Source: Obelidium mucronatum (lineage: Eukaryota; Chytridiomycota; Chytridiomycetes; Chytridiales; Chytriomycetaceae). Taken from it: 64,000 bases of DNA. Made by a program: the position numbers and the translations under genes. Location of the stretch: NCBI GenBank assembly GCA_025765595.1, contig JAIVFH010000058.1:124001-188000 (forward strand), given 5' to 3'. Under the pieces are notes generated by a model. The model was not told where the DNA came from, made no database searches, and saw only the letters and a program-made list of their open reading frames with translations. Positions 42,907 to 52,684 of this stretch are shown one piece after another; the stretch's first letter is position 1; the number at the start of each line of letters is the position of its first letter.

Positions 42907-45427
42907 CTTGTGTGGGATTGGTGGTGGTTGATGCAGATGGAGAATCAAGCTGTTGTTGTTTTTGTTGTTGTTGTTGTGGTACAACGAGTGTCAATTTGGC
43001 GACTAGATTCGAGTGGCTTAGTTTCGTGAACAGGTCTCCGACGGCAGGGAATCGTACTGTAAAGTATAAAGTGTTGCTGTCTTGTTCCAGGATTATCCGC
43101 GATCCTTCTGGTGTGATTCCTTTTGTGCCCAATTCATAGATTAGGGTTGGTGCTGTTATGGGGGGTGTGTTGGCAGCTACAGAAGAAGAAGGAGGGGCGG
43201 TAGTGACAGTGGTGGTGGGGGCATAGACTGTGATATGGGGTTTGGGTGTTTTTATTGTGAGGTGTACGGTTCCACGCCCGATGGTTTGAATCACAACGTT
43301 TGGTAGGAGATGGAATTCGTGGGTTCCAGTTTTGGCAAGAAGTATTTTTGTAGTCGTTTTTGTGGTTACACCGGAGGCTGCTGAGCCGCTGGTTGTTGTG
43401 GATGCTGAAAAGGTTCTGGCTGGTTGGATGTTATTAGTAAGGGGTGCCATCAGATGGGAGGAAGAGTCGGGCACTTCTTTGGCAGACTGAAAAGCTAATG
43501 ATGTAGATGAGTCAGACGTCGTAGAGCTGGATTTCATGGACTCTGTAACCATGGTCTCTGTTGCGGGTGTTGTTGATTCGTCGCTGGATAAGCTTTTCAT
43601 GGCATGCACTATTTCTTGCTGATCCACATCGATTGCATCAATTGACTTGCTTTTGGCCAAAGAGTGCAACTTCTTCAAGTGTAAGGATATAGTTGAAAAG
43701 GATGGCCGTGCCATGGGATTTGGGGACCAACATTGCTCCATTAGACAAAATAGGGCTTTCGACGTCCTGAAATATGTTGTGGAAGCTGAAGGTTCGGGGA
43801 GTTCCGGTCGGACGTTGGAATGGACAACGTGCTGGTAAATGAGACCATCCGGGGTATCTATTTACGGTACAAAATATAAGTAACATTTAATAATTGAAGA
43901 GAAGTAGGAACGTATACCTGTCAGAGGAACTTCTCCTTCACTTAACACCTCATACGAAGTCATGGCAAATGCATAAACATCCACGGCAGGGGCCAGTTTC
44001 CCGCCTTGCAATCTTTCAGGACTCATCCATCGCAAAGTGCCTCCAAAATTATTATTGCCGCCCGTTGTAGTCGTCATGCGACTTGTCGCATATTGTTTCA
44101 GACTAGCAAACCCAAAATCCGCCACACAAGCATTGCAATGTTCGTCAATCAAAACATTCACTGCCTTTAAGTCCCCATGAATGACCGACCGAGTATGCAA
44201 GTATTGCAATCCCAGAGATACTTCATACAACAACTTGATTCCCCGTTCCTCCACACACGCGGGACCAAAACTACGTTCACACCAGTCCAGGTACTGCAAA
44301 GAGTGACCATGAGTCATCAATGGGGAGACCATGAACGGTCGTGGTGAACTTGCGCATGCACCAAGAAGGGGGAGAATGTTGGGATGACGCAATGGAAACC
44401 AAGTCTTGACCTCACGCAAAAATTCCTTCTCTAATTTCGCAGTTTCCAGTCTCATATGAAGCCGTTTGACAGCGACGGGGTGGTGGCCAAGCCATGTTCC
44501 TTTGAGAACTTCGCCAAACCCACCCATGCTGATTACAGGACCAAGCTCAATCTCCCATGAAGTAAGAAGCCATTCAGGGGTGGAGCGAGATGATGAAGCA
44601 TTGTTATCATTGATCAAGTGTGGATGGGTGGCTGCCGTGGCTCGCCGTAGGCAAGCCAATGCTCTATCGAGAAAGATGCGATCCAAAGACTTTTCGAGAG
44701 CTTGATCGACATGTTGCGCCAGATTCTTTTGAAGAGCCTCCATAGCTTCAACATATTCCACCTGTTTTAACTCCAAGGCATTCAAAATCTTGTAATCATT
44801 GTCCACCAAATGTTGCAAGGTTTGTTCCAACTCTTGGTTGTCCAGTTTCCGATCTTCCAAGTCCTCCGCTGCCCATAGTCGAGAATCTATTTGTATTGAA
44901 AGCGACAGGTCCTGAGCGAGTGTAGTCAGCTCTTGGGATATCAAAAGAAGTTTTCCAACAATCAATTCCTTATTGACGACTGTTGCCATAAACTGCAGGG
45001 AAGCTTAGTCTCTACTGAATAAAATAAAACAACCGCAACATACAGTTGAGTCCACCATCTTGGACAGAAATCCGTTGAGGCCCGTCAAGATCGCCACCAA
45101 TGTATCAATGTGGTTGTGGATGGCTGCAGACACTCCGTTCACGCCACCGCTTCCCGCAGCAGCCCCCAGATTATCCCTAGTGTTTGCCGCATTCGTGGAT
45201 GCAATGACGTAATCGTTGAGCGAAGCCAAGATGGAGTGTGCTCTGGTCAGCAGACGACAGACGGCGGCCTTGTTGAACTTTGCCGAGTGTATTGTGTTTG
45301 CGGCGTCGCCTAGCAGATCCCTGCATTGCAGCAGGGCGGACACGTTCGCCAGCGGCGGCAGCGGCGGCAGGTGGAAGCTGAAGCTGGCATTGCTGGGGGG
45401 GCTGTAGAGAGGCAGCTCGCTGCTCAT
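42338..45427 (-). CDS. TKL-type protein kinase with helical N-terminus and unknown C-terminal domain (992 aa)
   Basis: Exons 45044-45427, 43918-44992 and 42338-43857 join across introns 44993-45043 (51 nt) and 43858-43917 (60 nt); 2979 nt gives 992 aa. The first 230 residues are helical, with a coiled coil around VEYVEAMEALQKNLAQHVDQ. The kinase domain has all key sites: MGGFGEVLKG (nucleotide loop), VAVKR (Lys), VIHGDLKAVNVLI (catalytic loop), ADFGFA (metal site) and RWMSPERL. HGDLK instead of HRDLK is common in TKL kinases. After the domain come a Ser/Thr-rich linker and a 250-residue beta-rich region interrupted by Gln and Thr runs that I do not recognise. A signalling kinase is clear; substrate and pathway are not. 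Confidence 0.85.
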
Positions 45428-45452
45428 TTTGCGTCAAACTTTCTTTCTGAAA
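45428..45452. promoter_or_regulatory. 25-bp divergent intergenic spacer
   Basis: The kinase (minus) and the caprin-like gene (plus) start 25 bp apart, even closer than the PEN-2/SWIB pair. Shared or intragenic promoter elements are required, unless one of the true start codons lies further in. Confidence 0.5.
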
Positions 45453-46631
45453 ATGACCGAGCTTGCCGCCGCCGCCGCCGCCGCCGCCCCCGCCGCGCCC
45501 GCCGCGCGCCGCCGCACCCGCGCCAAGAAGAGCGACGCCGCCGCCGCCGCGCTCGACGCCCACGCCGACGCCGGCGACACGGCGCAGACGGCGTCCGCCG
45601 CCGAGGCCGAGGGCGCCGCTGCCGCTGCCGCCGCCGCCAGCAGCGACGACAGCAAGACGGCGAGCGGCGCGTGTCTGGCCGCCGTGTCGAAGCGGCTGCG
45701 GAACCTGAAGAACAGACTGGTGCGTGGCTGCTGAAACTCGCTGAAACTGACGCCTCTTTTTCTTTTTCTTTGCGCCCGTAGACGAAGCTCGAGGCCTACG
45801 CCGCCCTTCCGCCGAAAGACCTGGAGAAGGACCAGGTCGAAGCCCTGCTGAAGCGGGGCGAAGTCGCTGCCTCCGTCAAGGAGCTCGAAGACGTTGTTAA
45901 AGCCCTCGCCGCCGCCGAAATTGAGGTGCGCATGCATTCATTGCTCCCTGCTGACGGCTTGTGAACTCATCATCATGCATCCAACTGGTCTTTCATAGGA
46001 AGTAAAAATATCGAAGCAACAAGCAAACCTGGCAAAAATGACAGAGGCCCTTAAAGTGACTACTTCTGTAATGGAAGCGAACGTGAGTCCGTGAATTAAG
46101 ATCTTTTGTGATGAATGGCTGACTCTCTGTGAACAATAATTTGTAGAATGTTGCTCGTGAAAATGCAAGAAAAACACTGGAGCTGACATTTGCCCTCTCC
46201 ACTCTCCTTCCTAATATTTCCCAAATCAATGTGCGTTTCACAGAGGCTCAATTCAGTGCTTTGACGGATTTGAAAGCTGTTGTGTTGGGGACATATCCGA
46301 TTGAGTGCGATCTCTTTTGTTGTGATGCTTGGCTGTACGTGTCTAATACTCTATTCCTACTCTTTGCAGTACCAAAACGTTCTTCGAAAATGCCGATCGG
46401 GTCATCTCGGACTACGTTGCCGCTTCAGCCTCTGAATTCTCTCGTGGAGTCACTTTTGCCGAACTCAACACTTTGATTCAAAGTCTGGTGTCTCCACCAG
46501 CCATGCCAAAGTTTGGAATTTCTGCTGCATCAGTTGTTGATAATGTTCCTCATGGCACATACGAAGAGCCGGCGGCTCGTAGTCAAACTCCAACTATGGG
46601 TCGTTCCATTAGCTTCTTTGCACAAGAGTAA
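45453..46631 (+). CDS. Caprin-like RNA-granule protein (297 aa)
   Basis: Animal caprins bind RNA and G3BP in stress granules. Five exons fit: 45453-45719, 45782-45925, 45999-46082, 46147-46283 and 46370-46631 (894 nt). After an Ala-rich, very GC-rich N-terminus comes the caprin-type helical region: RLRNLKNRLTKLEAYAALPP, LEKDQVEALLKRGEVAASVK (compare NQDQLDAVSKYQEV in caprins, from general knowledge), ARKTLELTFALSTLLP, FTEAQFSALTDLKAVV and FAELNTLIQSLV, the order of the conserved dimerisation region. The short tail ends RSISFFAQE. There are no RGG repeats, unlike animal caprin-1. The last intron's donor (GTTGGGG) is weak. Its non-coding tail continues with further introns. Confidence 0.65.
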
Positions 46632-46645
46632 CTTCGATATTTAGT

Positions 46646-46830
46646 GTGAGTGTGGCCATTAACAATTGTCCTCTTGCCTTTTTTCCCCCGGATGATGCGT
46701 GTAATATCGATTAGTCTTTCAGCAAATCGCTGAGTATTTTCCCATTACTTCTGACACACTTCTCCTTGCCTTATCTGTTTGTTATCATATTATGTACATG
46801 AGACTAATAGCCCTTTTCTTGAACTATTAG
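46646..46830 (+). other. Intron in the 3' non-coding tail of the caprin-like gene
   Basis: After the stop codon a consensus donor (T|GTGAGT at 46646) and an acceptor (CTATTAG at 46830) bound a 185-nt segment, about three times the usual intron here. A 31-nt exon (46831-46861) follows and then a second large intron (46862-47039, A|GTAAGT ... AAGCAG). A third, 50-nt intron-like gap lies at 47067-47116. Each large intron contains one snoRNA-like sequence. Confidence 0.55.
46692..46754 (+). ncRNA. Candidate box C/D snoRNA, copy 1 (intron-borne)
   Basis: Box C-like ATGATGC (46692-46698) and CTGA boxes at 46730-46733 and 46751-46754. Between them is ATCGATTAGTCTTTC, whose 14 bases TCGATTAGTCTTTC are antisense to GAAAGACTAATCGA, a stretch of large-subunit rRNA I recall as nearly universal. 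A second copy with the same box spacing lies in the next intron. Against it: the C-D distance of about 60 nt is short, the rRNA match is not directly beside a perfect D box, and no terminal stem is obvious. From memory the target would be close to the yeast 25S site methylated with snR72. Confidence 0.5.
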
Positions 46831-46903
46831 GTCCTTGCGGCTTTTCTTCATGTTTGCATGAGTAAGTTCTCCCCCAAAATATCCCCACCGTATCTTCCCT
46901 TGT

Positions 46904-46964
46904 ATGATGCTACTTATCGATTAGTCTTTCAGTTCATTCACTGACAATTGCTTGATAATCCTGA
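46904..46964 (+). ncRNA. Candidate box C/D snoRNA, copy 2 (intron-borne)
   Basis: Box C-like ATGATGC at 46904-46910, the identical rRNA-antisense core (TATCGATTAGTCTTTCAG), CTGA at 46941-46944 and 46961-46964, and a C'-like TGATAA between the two CTGA boxes. Box spacings agree with copy 1 to within one base while the intervening bases differ, as expected for a duplicated, functionally constrained RNA. A 3-bp stem (TTG/CAA) could close around box C and the first CTGA. Confidence 0.5.
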
Positions 46965-47213
46965 CTCAACTCACACTATTTTTTTCTTTCATCCCTCTAA
47001 TTTTGTTGAAACATTCTAATTTTTCTTGTATTCAAGCAGGAGCCTTTCATGAGATTTTTTTGCGTGGTTAGTTTCTTAGTATTTATTTTTCTGAATTCTC
47101 ACACACTTTTTTCTAGTAGGGTGCTTGTTGATGAGGGTAAAAACGGCTATCAAATAAAAATAGTTGTTCAAAGAATATTCTTTTTTTGCGAACCGTAAAC
47201 AAAATCCCTTTCA

Positions 47214-48230
47214 ATGTACGAGATTGAACCAAATAAGGTCATTGCATTACTAGAATTCAAGGCGCAAACCCTCCAAACCCAAGTTGGAGTGCTCACAGAG
47301 CGTTTGCGTATTCGCAGCAGCGAATGCGGCGGCGGTGCGGAAGGCTGCAAGAGCACCATTGCCAAGCTTCAATTGGAACTCGACCAAACAAAGACCCGCT
47401 ACCAGCATGAAACCAGCGAATTAAAGGAAAAGTTGAAGGCTGTGCAAGCTGAATTGGACCGTCAGAATTCACGAACGTCGACCTTGAACTTTAGGAAATC
47501 AACATGTCGTGGTTGTTCCTCTGGCCTGAATAACGACATGCATCATCGCCCACAGCAGCAACAACCGCAGCAGCAGCGGCAGCAGCTGCAACAGCAAACT
47601 TTTGATGAAGAAGGGCAAGAAGACAACAATGTCACAATGTCCAAGATATGAGCGCGTTTTCGTTTTCAAACAAACTCAGCACTACGAGAACGATGCAACA
47701 GACTTTTATTCAGGGCGTGCAAGATGCACAAAAAGTTGGTGGTAGCAGTGGTAGTAACACTAGGAAAAGCGGCAGTATTGGTCACAAACGATTCCTACCA
47801 TCCGAGGCAACACCCATCTCATCAACAAGTACGATCATCAACACACCACCACCATCATCAACATCGTCGATAACGTTACGGTCGAGACGTAATCTTGCAT
47901 CTCGCTATTCTTCTGCAACTTCTTTGTGGAGTTCTCCTTTTTCTCGTACTCCTGCTCGCGACGACGACTACGACGTCGACGACGACGACGACGACGACGA
48001 AGACGCTGCTACTGGTGCAGATTCTCCAGCAGCTGCCTCAACTACTACGACTACTACTTGTATTCCCCTCAGACTTTGTCTCGTTCCAACATGCACGAAA
48101 TTCAAGGTTACTACAAGGGATGCAGGGAAGAGAGAAAAACACGCGTGTCAGGTTCATCGGGAGGAAATCTCAGTTCTCCTATCGTCGTCGTCGTCGTTGT
48201 CGTCGCGTCTTCTTCCCGTGACAGGTTAGT

Positions 48231-48290
<60 letters not shown>

Positions 48291-49419
48291 TCACACACAC
48301 ATACACAGCAACGGTTATTAGACGCCAAGATGGAAAGATGCAATGCCCTTCATGCCAAGTCTTTAACACTTTTGAAGAATCCACGTTACGACGCCATTCG
48401 AAACGTTGCTACGGCAGTGGTGGTGGTGGTGTTGGGGATGGTAGTGGTATTAGTAGTAGTAGTAGTAACAGTGGTGGTGGTGGTGTTGTGAGTATTAGTG
48501 GTAACAACGTTGATGATGATGTTAGCGATGATGATGGAGATGAAAGTAACGAGGATGGTGACAATGATGATCTCAAATGTGACGACAGCGATAGTGATGA
48601 CAACATGAGAGAGAAGGGTAATAGTAGTAGTGCCGTGGTGTGTAACCAAAGTGATTCTGCTGGAGTAGTACGGCTCAAGCGAAATAGAAGAGTAGGAAGA
48701 GAAGAAGGCAATGGGGGTCAGAGGCGGTACAAGTTGCCAAGTCAGATATCAGCCGTTATTCAAAAACCGCTTTCGAGCGCGTCGGTGGCCTGTTCAACCA
48801 ATGCAAATAATAATATACCAGTGGATCCCGGTGCATGTGATGGCGAAAACACTAGTGCAATCGGAATTGAACAGTCAGCAGTGGAAGTGACGAATGATGA
48901 ACTCGATCAGTCAGACAGCAAAGTTAAACGACGAAAACTTGGAACGCCATTGCATTTTAAGGATTTATTTGATGAATTAATTGATATTCGGGAATGCCAA
49001 GAACAACAAGAAGGAGAGCATGAAGAGGAAGTAGCCGATGCCCATGACGAAGAAGAGGAAACTGGACAGAAAAGTCAACAATCCTACCCAATGCAAGAAC
49101 AAGAAAATCCCTCCGAAAAGCAACACCTCTTTGGAATATGCTCGTAAAAGATATTATTTGGCTGTTTTAATCGCTCTCTCTAACAACCAAACATCAATTC
49201 AGCGTCAAAATAGTATCAGACATGATGCCATCTTACAATGACTTGACAGAGTATGAAAAAAGCGCCATTCAAGAAGGCGTGCGAATGTTCTTGGAAGAGG
49301 AAGGAATACGCGTGCAGCAATCAAACAGCCACATTATCCCTTGTGATTTATTGCCTTGCTTCAACGAGTGGTTGCGTGAGCAATTGACGCACATTTTCCC
49401 CGACGCAGTCCAAGCTTGA
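47214..49419 (+). CDS. Coiled-coil, C2HC-finger protein with F-like and T modules
   Basis: A fourth finger-family member; function not recognised. Exon 1 from 47214 (MYEIEPNKVIALLEFKAQTL) is a coiled coil like that of the next gene, followed by a Gln-rich tract. The junction to the next frame (about 47630-47720) is unclear because only weak donors are present. The next exon (to 48224) has Ser/Thr-rich and Asp-rich tracts and a degenerate finger (CTKFKVTTRD...KHACQVH). An 84-nt intron with a 58-T run (48225-48308) joins in frame to a clean finger, CPSCQVFNTFEESTLRRHSK-RC. After acidic and Gly/Ser-rich linkers comes an F-like stretch (RRYKLPSQISAVIQ). Intron 49144-49202 leads to the T module (MMPSYNDLTEYEKSAIQEGV ... 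FNEWLREQLTHIFPDA). W module not seen. Confidence 0.7.
48232..48289 (+). repeat. 58-base thymine homopolymer inside an intron
   Basis: The run sits between donor GTTAGT (48225) and acceptor ACACAG (48308), where a polypyrimidine tract would be. The exact length may be a sequencing artefact, but the position is compatible with splicing and the reading frame resumes correctly. Confidence 0.85.
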
Positions 49420-49449
49420 AGTAAAGAAAAATAAAGGTGGTAAACGCGC

Positions 49450-50493
49450 ATGGCACCATCCCCGTCGTTCATCCAGCCGCACCGCGTTATCGAGCTTCTC
49501 GAGTTCCAGGTGCAGACGTATTCCGGCCAGATCGCAGCGCTGCAGACGTTGACGCAGACGCAGACGACGACGATCGGCGATCTGCGCGCGCAGCTGGCGG
49601 CGGCGGCGGCCGCGCGCGACGATCTGCAGCGGCGCGTCGACGCGCAGTCGGACCGCATTTGGGACCTGGAGATCGCGGCGGCGCGGCCAAGCCCGCCAGC
49701 GGCAGCCGTGCTTGGCTCCCCGGTCGACACGCCCGCGTTTCGCGGCGCATCGCAAGCCGTAGGTTGTTCACGCACACCCCTCCCTCTTTCGTTTCTGTTT
49801 TAAACGAACGCGTTAGACCTTGCAAGAAACCCGGATGACCGAATGATCCACTGTCCATGCACGCAGTTTAAAACCACCCGGCAATCAGCTATGACGAACC
49901 ATGCGAAAAAATGCAATGGCCAACCAACCACTGCAATTGTTTCCCTGCCTTGGTCTGATATGCTTCGCAAAAAGTATCCCCAATTTCACGCAGACAAGAC
50001 GATACGGAAGCGAGCGCTGATGTTCCACCATCACAACAAGTTGCCGAAACCGCCAGCTGGAAAATCTTTTAAAATTCCAACCAATCTCGAATCGAAATTT
50101 TTCAAGTTTATGGAACCCATCTTGGTTGGAAAGTTTTCCACCACTGCTTCCTCCACTACGGACACGACCACCACCACCACCAACCAGCCACCCGCCGTGC
50201 AAGAAGCAGCAGAAAGCAATCAGCGCAATCTTTCAGCTTCAAATAGCATTGCTTCCTCTGATATACTCCTGCAGATGATGCCATCTTACACCAACTTAAT
50301 CCCAGAACACAGAGACGCTATCCAGAAAGGCATTCATGAGTATTTGAAGGAACAACTTGGAGGAGAACAAGAGCTGTCTGAATATCAATTTGTACCTCTC
50401 GATCTTGTGGCGGACTTTAAAGAGTGGCTGTTTGAACAGCTCTCTAATGCATTTTCAGAGAGTGGTGGGATCAATATTCTGAAAACATTTTAA
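49450..50493 (+). CDS. Minimal finger-family protein with all four modules (329 aa)
   Basis: Function not recognised. Exons 49450-49762 and 49817-50493 flank a 54-nt intron and give 990 nt. Order of parts: coiled coil (about 1-80, IQPHRVIELLEFQVQTYSGQ), Ala/Pro-rich stretch, one finger (CPCTQFKTTRQSAMTNHAKK-C), W module (LPWSDMLRKKYPQFHADKTI), F module (SFKIPTNLESKFFKFMEPI), Thr-rich linker, T module (MMPSYTNLIPEHRDAIQKGI ... FVPLDLVADFKEWLFEQL). Every module matches one of the larger paralogs, so this compact gene defines the family. Exon 1 is very GC-rich and exon 2 is not. The start lies 30 bp after the upstream paralog's stop, a probable tandem duplication. Confidence 0.8.
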
Positions 50494-50676
50494 ACATATG
50501 GTCTGTTTTTTGACGCTGCTGCGAATCCTGCACATATGTATTTTGTTCTTCAACACATTGGCTGTCAGCCTTTGGTTTCAATTCTTGGGATGAGAAATAA
50601 ATATATCCACGTTGTGTTTTCTCGTCTACCTTTTCCCGCCAAAGCCTCGAACATTTTTCCTTGACGTGCCTCAGCT
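50494..50676 (+). promoter_or_regulatory. Spacer before the mannosyltransferase gene
   Basis: 183 bp between two same-strand genes. It should hold the 3' end of the finger gene (AAATAAATATA near 50594-50606 may serve as a poly(A) signal) and the promoter of the next gene. Confidence 0.35.
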
Positions 50677-52394
50677 ATGCACCTACCCTCAAACGGCAAA
50701 AAGGTTCTTGCGTTGGGGTTTTTCTTCTTGGTAACTGGTCTTTACCAGCTACAGAAGCCTCAGAACATTGCAAGAGAAGGCTGCGGTACTTATGGTGGAA
50801 TATGTCCAGCCCATGATGGCATCCGCTCTAACTTGACAACTGCATCAACTGGCAAAAATATTGAATTTGACGATCACCCCGTTGAGGACATAAGTTTCGA
50901 TCCGAAAGAAGATGAAAATTTGGGAGACCGACTGCAGCAAGTGGATATAGCTCAAGTTCTGCTTTTGGATTATTTTCAAGATCCATCAAAACAAACAGTG
51001 CAACCAACAAAGTTTGTCCCCAATGAAAACTAGCGTTAAGACGGGGCTTTTGAAACTTACTGTCTTTTTTTGTTTTTAGGTCAAACTTCTCCCTTGTCCA
51101 TTCTTATGCCGTATCCCTAAACGACACAAACTATGACCGTGCCGACTTCAGCGAGCTGGCCAGGCGAGGAAGAGCTGCATATATATCATTCTTATTGAAT
51201 GAGAATCCCAAAGAACTCTACTCGCTTGTATCAGACATTTCAACAGGAACAACCCAACAACAGCTGAACCAAATTCTCGAGAAACAAACTGTCTCCCTAT
51301 TCCCTTTTGTAGCTCACAAATTCAAATCTATTACCGAAATGCATGCCTTATTTGCTTCACAAGAGCAATCCTCTTTTGGGATCGCAATCACATGCGGCAC
51401 AAGTCAGTTCTACATTACCTATCATGTCATTCTATCACTCCGTCAAATATTCGGAATATACGATCCTATCGAAGTGTTTTATGCTGGATACAGCGACCTC
51501 CGTCCAAAGATGGTTGAAACCTTGAACAAACTCAAAAACGTAAAAACAGTCAACCTGCTTCGAGTTTTCCCACAAGAGGCATCAGAATACTCGTCTTGGT
51601 CACTAAAACCATTCGCCATTCTCGCTGCATCATTCAAAACAGTCATGTACATGGACACGGATGTTCTCTTCTTCTCGAACCCCCTCCAAGTCCTAGACTC
51701 TAATCTATTCAAAAAACACGGTCAATTATATTACCATGATCGAACAATGTTCGATCCCCGAACACCACAGGGTCCAGGCTGGTTTCAGTCTCTCCTGACG
51801 TCTCCGTCTCCTTCAGGCCGCTCCCTCAGATACTTGACTGACAAAACCGCGCATGAAATGGACAGCGGATTCATGGTCTTTGATAAAAGCCGACCCGGGA
51901 TTCTTTTTTCACTTCTCCTGACATGTCGAATGAACTCGAAAATCGAACGTGAAAAAACACTCTATGAAAACACGTACGGCGACAAGGAGTCTTTCTGGTT
52001 CGCTAATGAGTTGCTTCGCGTTCCGTACGCGTTCAACCCGTACTTTGGTGGTACATTTGGTTACTACAATGTGGGAGAAAGTCAAAAGGTGAGAGGACGT
52101 GCCGCTGTTTGTGGGATTCGGTTGTTGCAATTGAATGAATCGGGCGACCCGTTTTTTTGGAATGGAGGTGGAGTGTTGAAAGATCGAAAAGCAACCGTGT
52201 TTGAGTTTTTGGATTTTGAGAGGTTGGCGTTGGGGGTTGAAGGCGGGGATCCCAAGGGGGAGTATTTTGGAGACTTTTGCTTCAGGCAAGCGGACTCGTT
52301 AGTGTGGAGCTTGACTGAGGAGCAGATGATCCTTTTTGAGCGATACAAAGCAATTTATTTGACCGATGTCTCTGCAATAAGTTCCTTTCTATAG
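50677..52394 (+). CDS. Alpha-mannosyltransferase, GT71 (Mnn1-like), type II membrane protein (549 aa)
   Basis: Adds mannose to protein-linked glycans in the Golgi. Exons 50677-51011 and 51080-52394 join across a 68-nt intron (AA|GTTTGT ... TTTTTAG). The short cytosolic N-terminus is followed by a membrane anchor (VLALGFFFLVTGLYQL) and a stem region. Catalytic landmarks: AITCGTSQFYITYHVILSLR, FYAGYSDL, SWSLKPFAILAASFKTVMYM followed by the DTDVLFF metal site, KTAHEMDSGFMVFDKSR and GDKESFWFANELLRVPYAFN. It is related to the GT71 half of the fusion protein at 32410-35770, as shown by the shared KPFAILA..F and GDKE(S/T)(F/Y)W.A.ELLRVPY motifs, but has one catalytic domain. Confidence 0.85.
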
Positions 52395-52684
52395 AATCGT
52401 TTAATAAATGATGAATGCTATATTGAACAACCAACGTCAGAAATTTTTTTTGTCCCCCATTAGAAAAATGGCTTTTAAACTTGTAAAAAATAAAATGCCA
52501 AAAAGTGTTTGTATCATGAATATTTGAAAGAATCTTAAATGCCAATTTTATTTCAGTTTTTTGAAAACAAATTGGACATCAAAATTGTTGATGCCAAAGG
52601 GGGCGTACAGTAGAAAGACCCATAGACAAGCAGAGGGACATATTAAACAAGAACTAATTTTTTTTATTTTTATACAGTGGTAGG
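52395..52684. terminator. Convergent 3' region
   Basis: 290 bp between the ends of the plus-strand mannosyltransferase and the minus-strand lipid-transfer gene. AATAAA-like sequences occur on both strands (for example near 52401 on plus and the minus-strand AATAAAA near 52657-52671), fitting two poly(A) sites. Confidence 0.4.

Noticed and set aside
42495..43139. Plus-strand 214-codon open frame with Val runs
   Set aside because: Mirror of the Gln/Thr/Gly repeats in the kinase C-terminus.
45177..45940. Arg/Gly- and Ala-rich ORFs on both strands
   Set aside because: Shadows of the GC-rich first exons of the kinase and caprin-like genes.
52441..52470. Short T-runs as evidence of Pol III terminators
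   Set aside because: No Pol III promoter boxes were seen upstream; these lie in an ordinary convergent 3' region.
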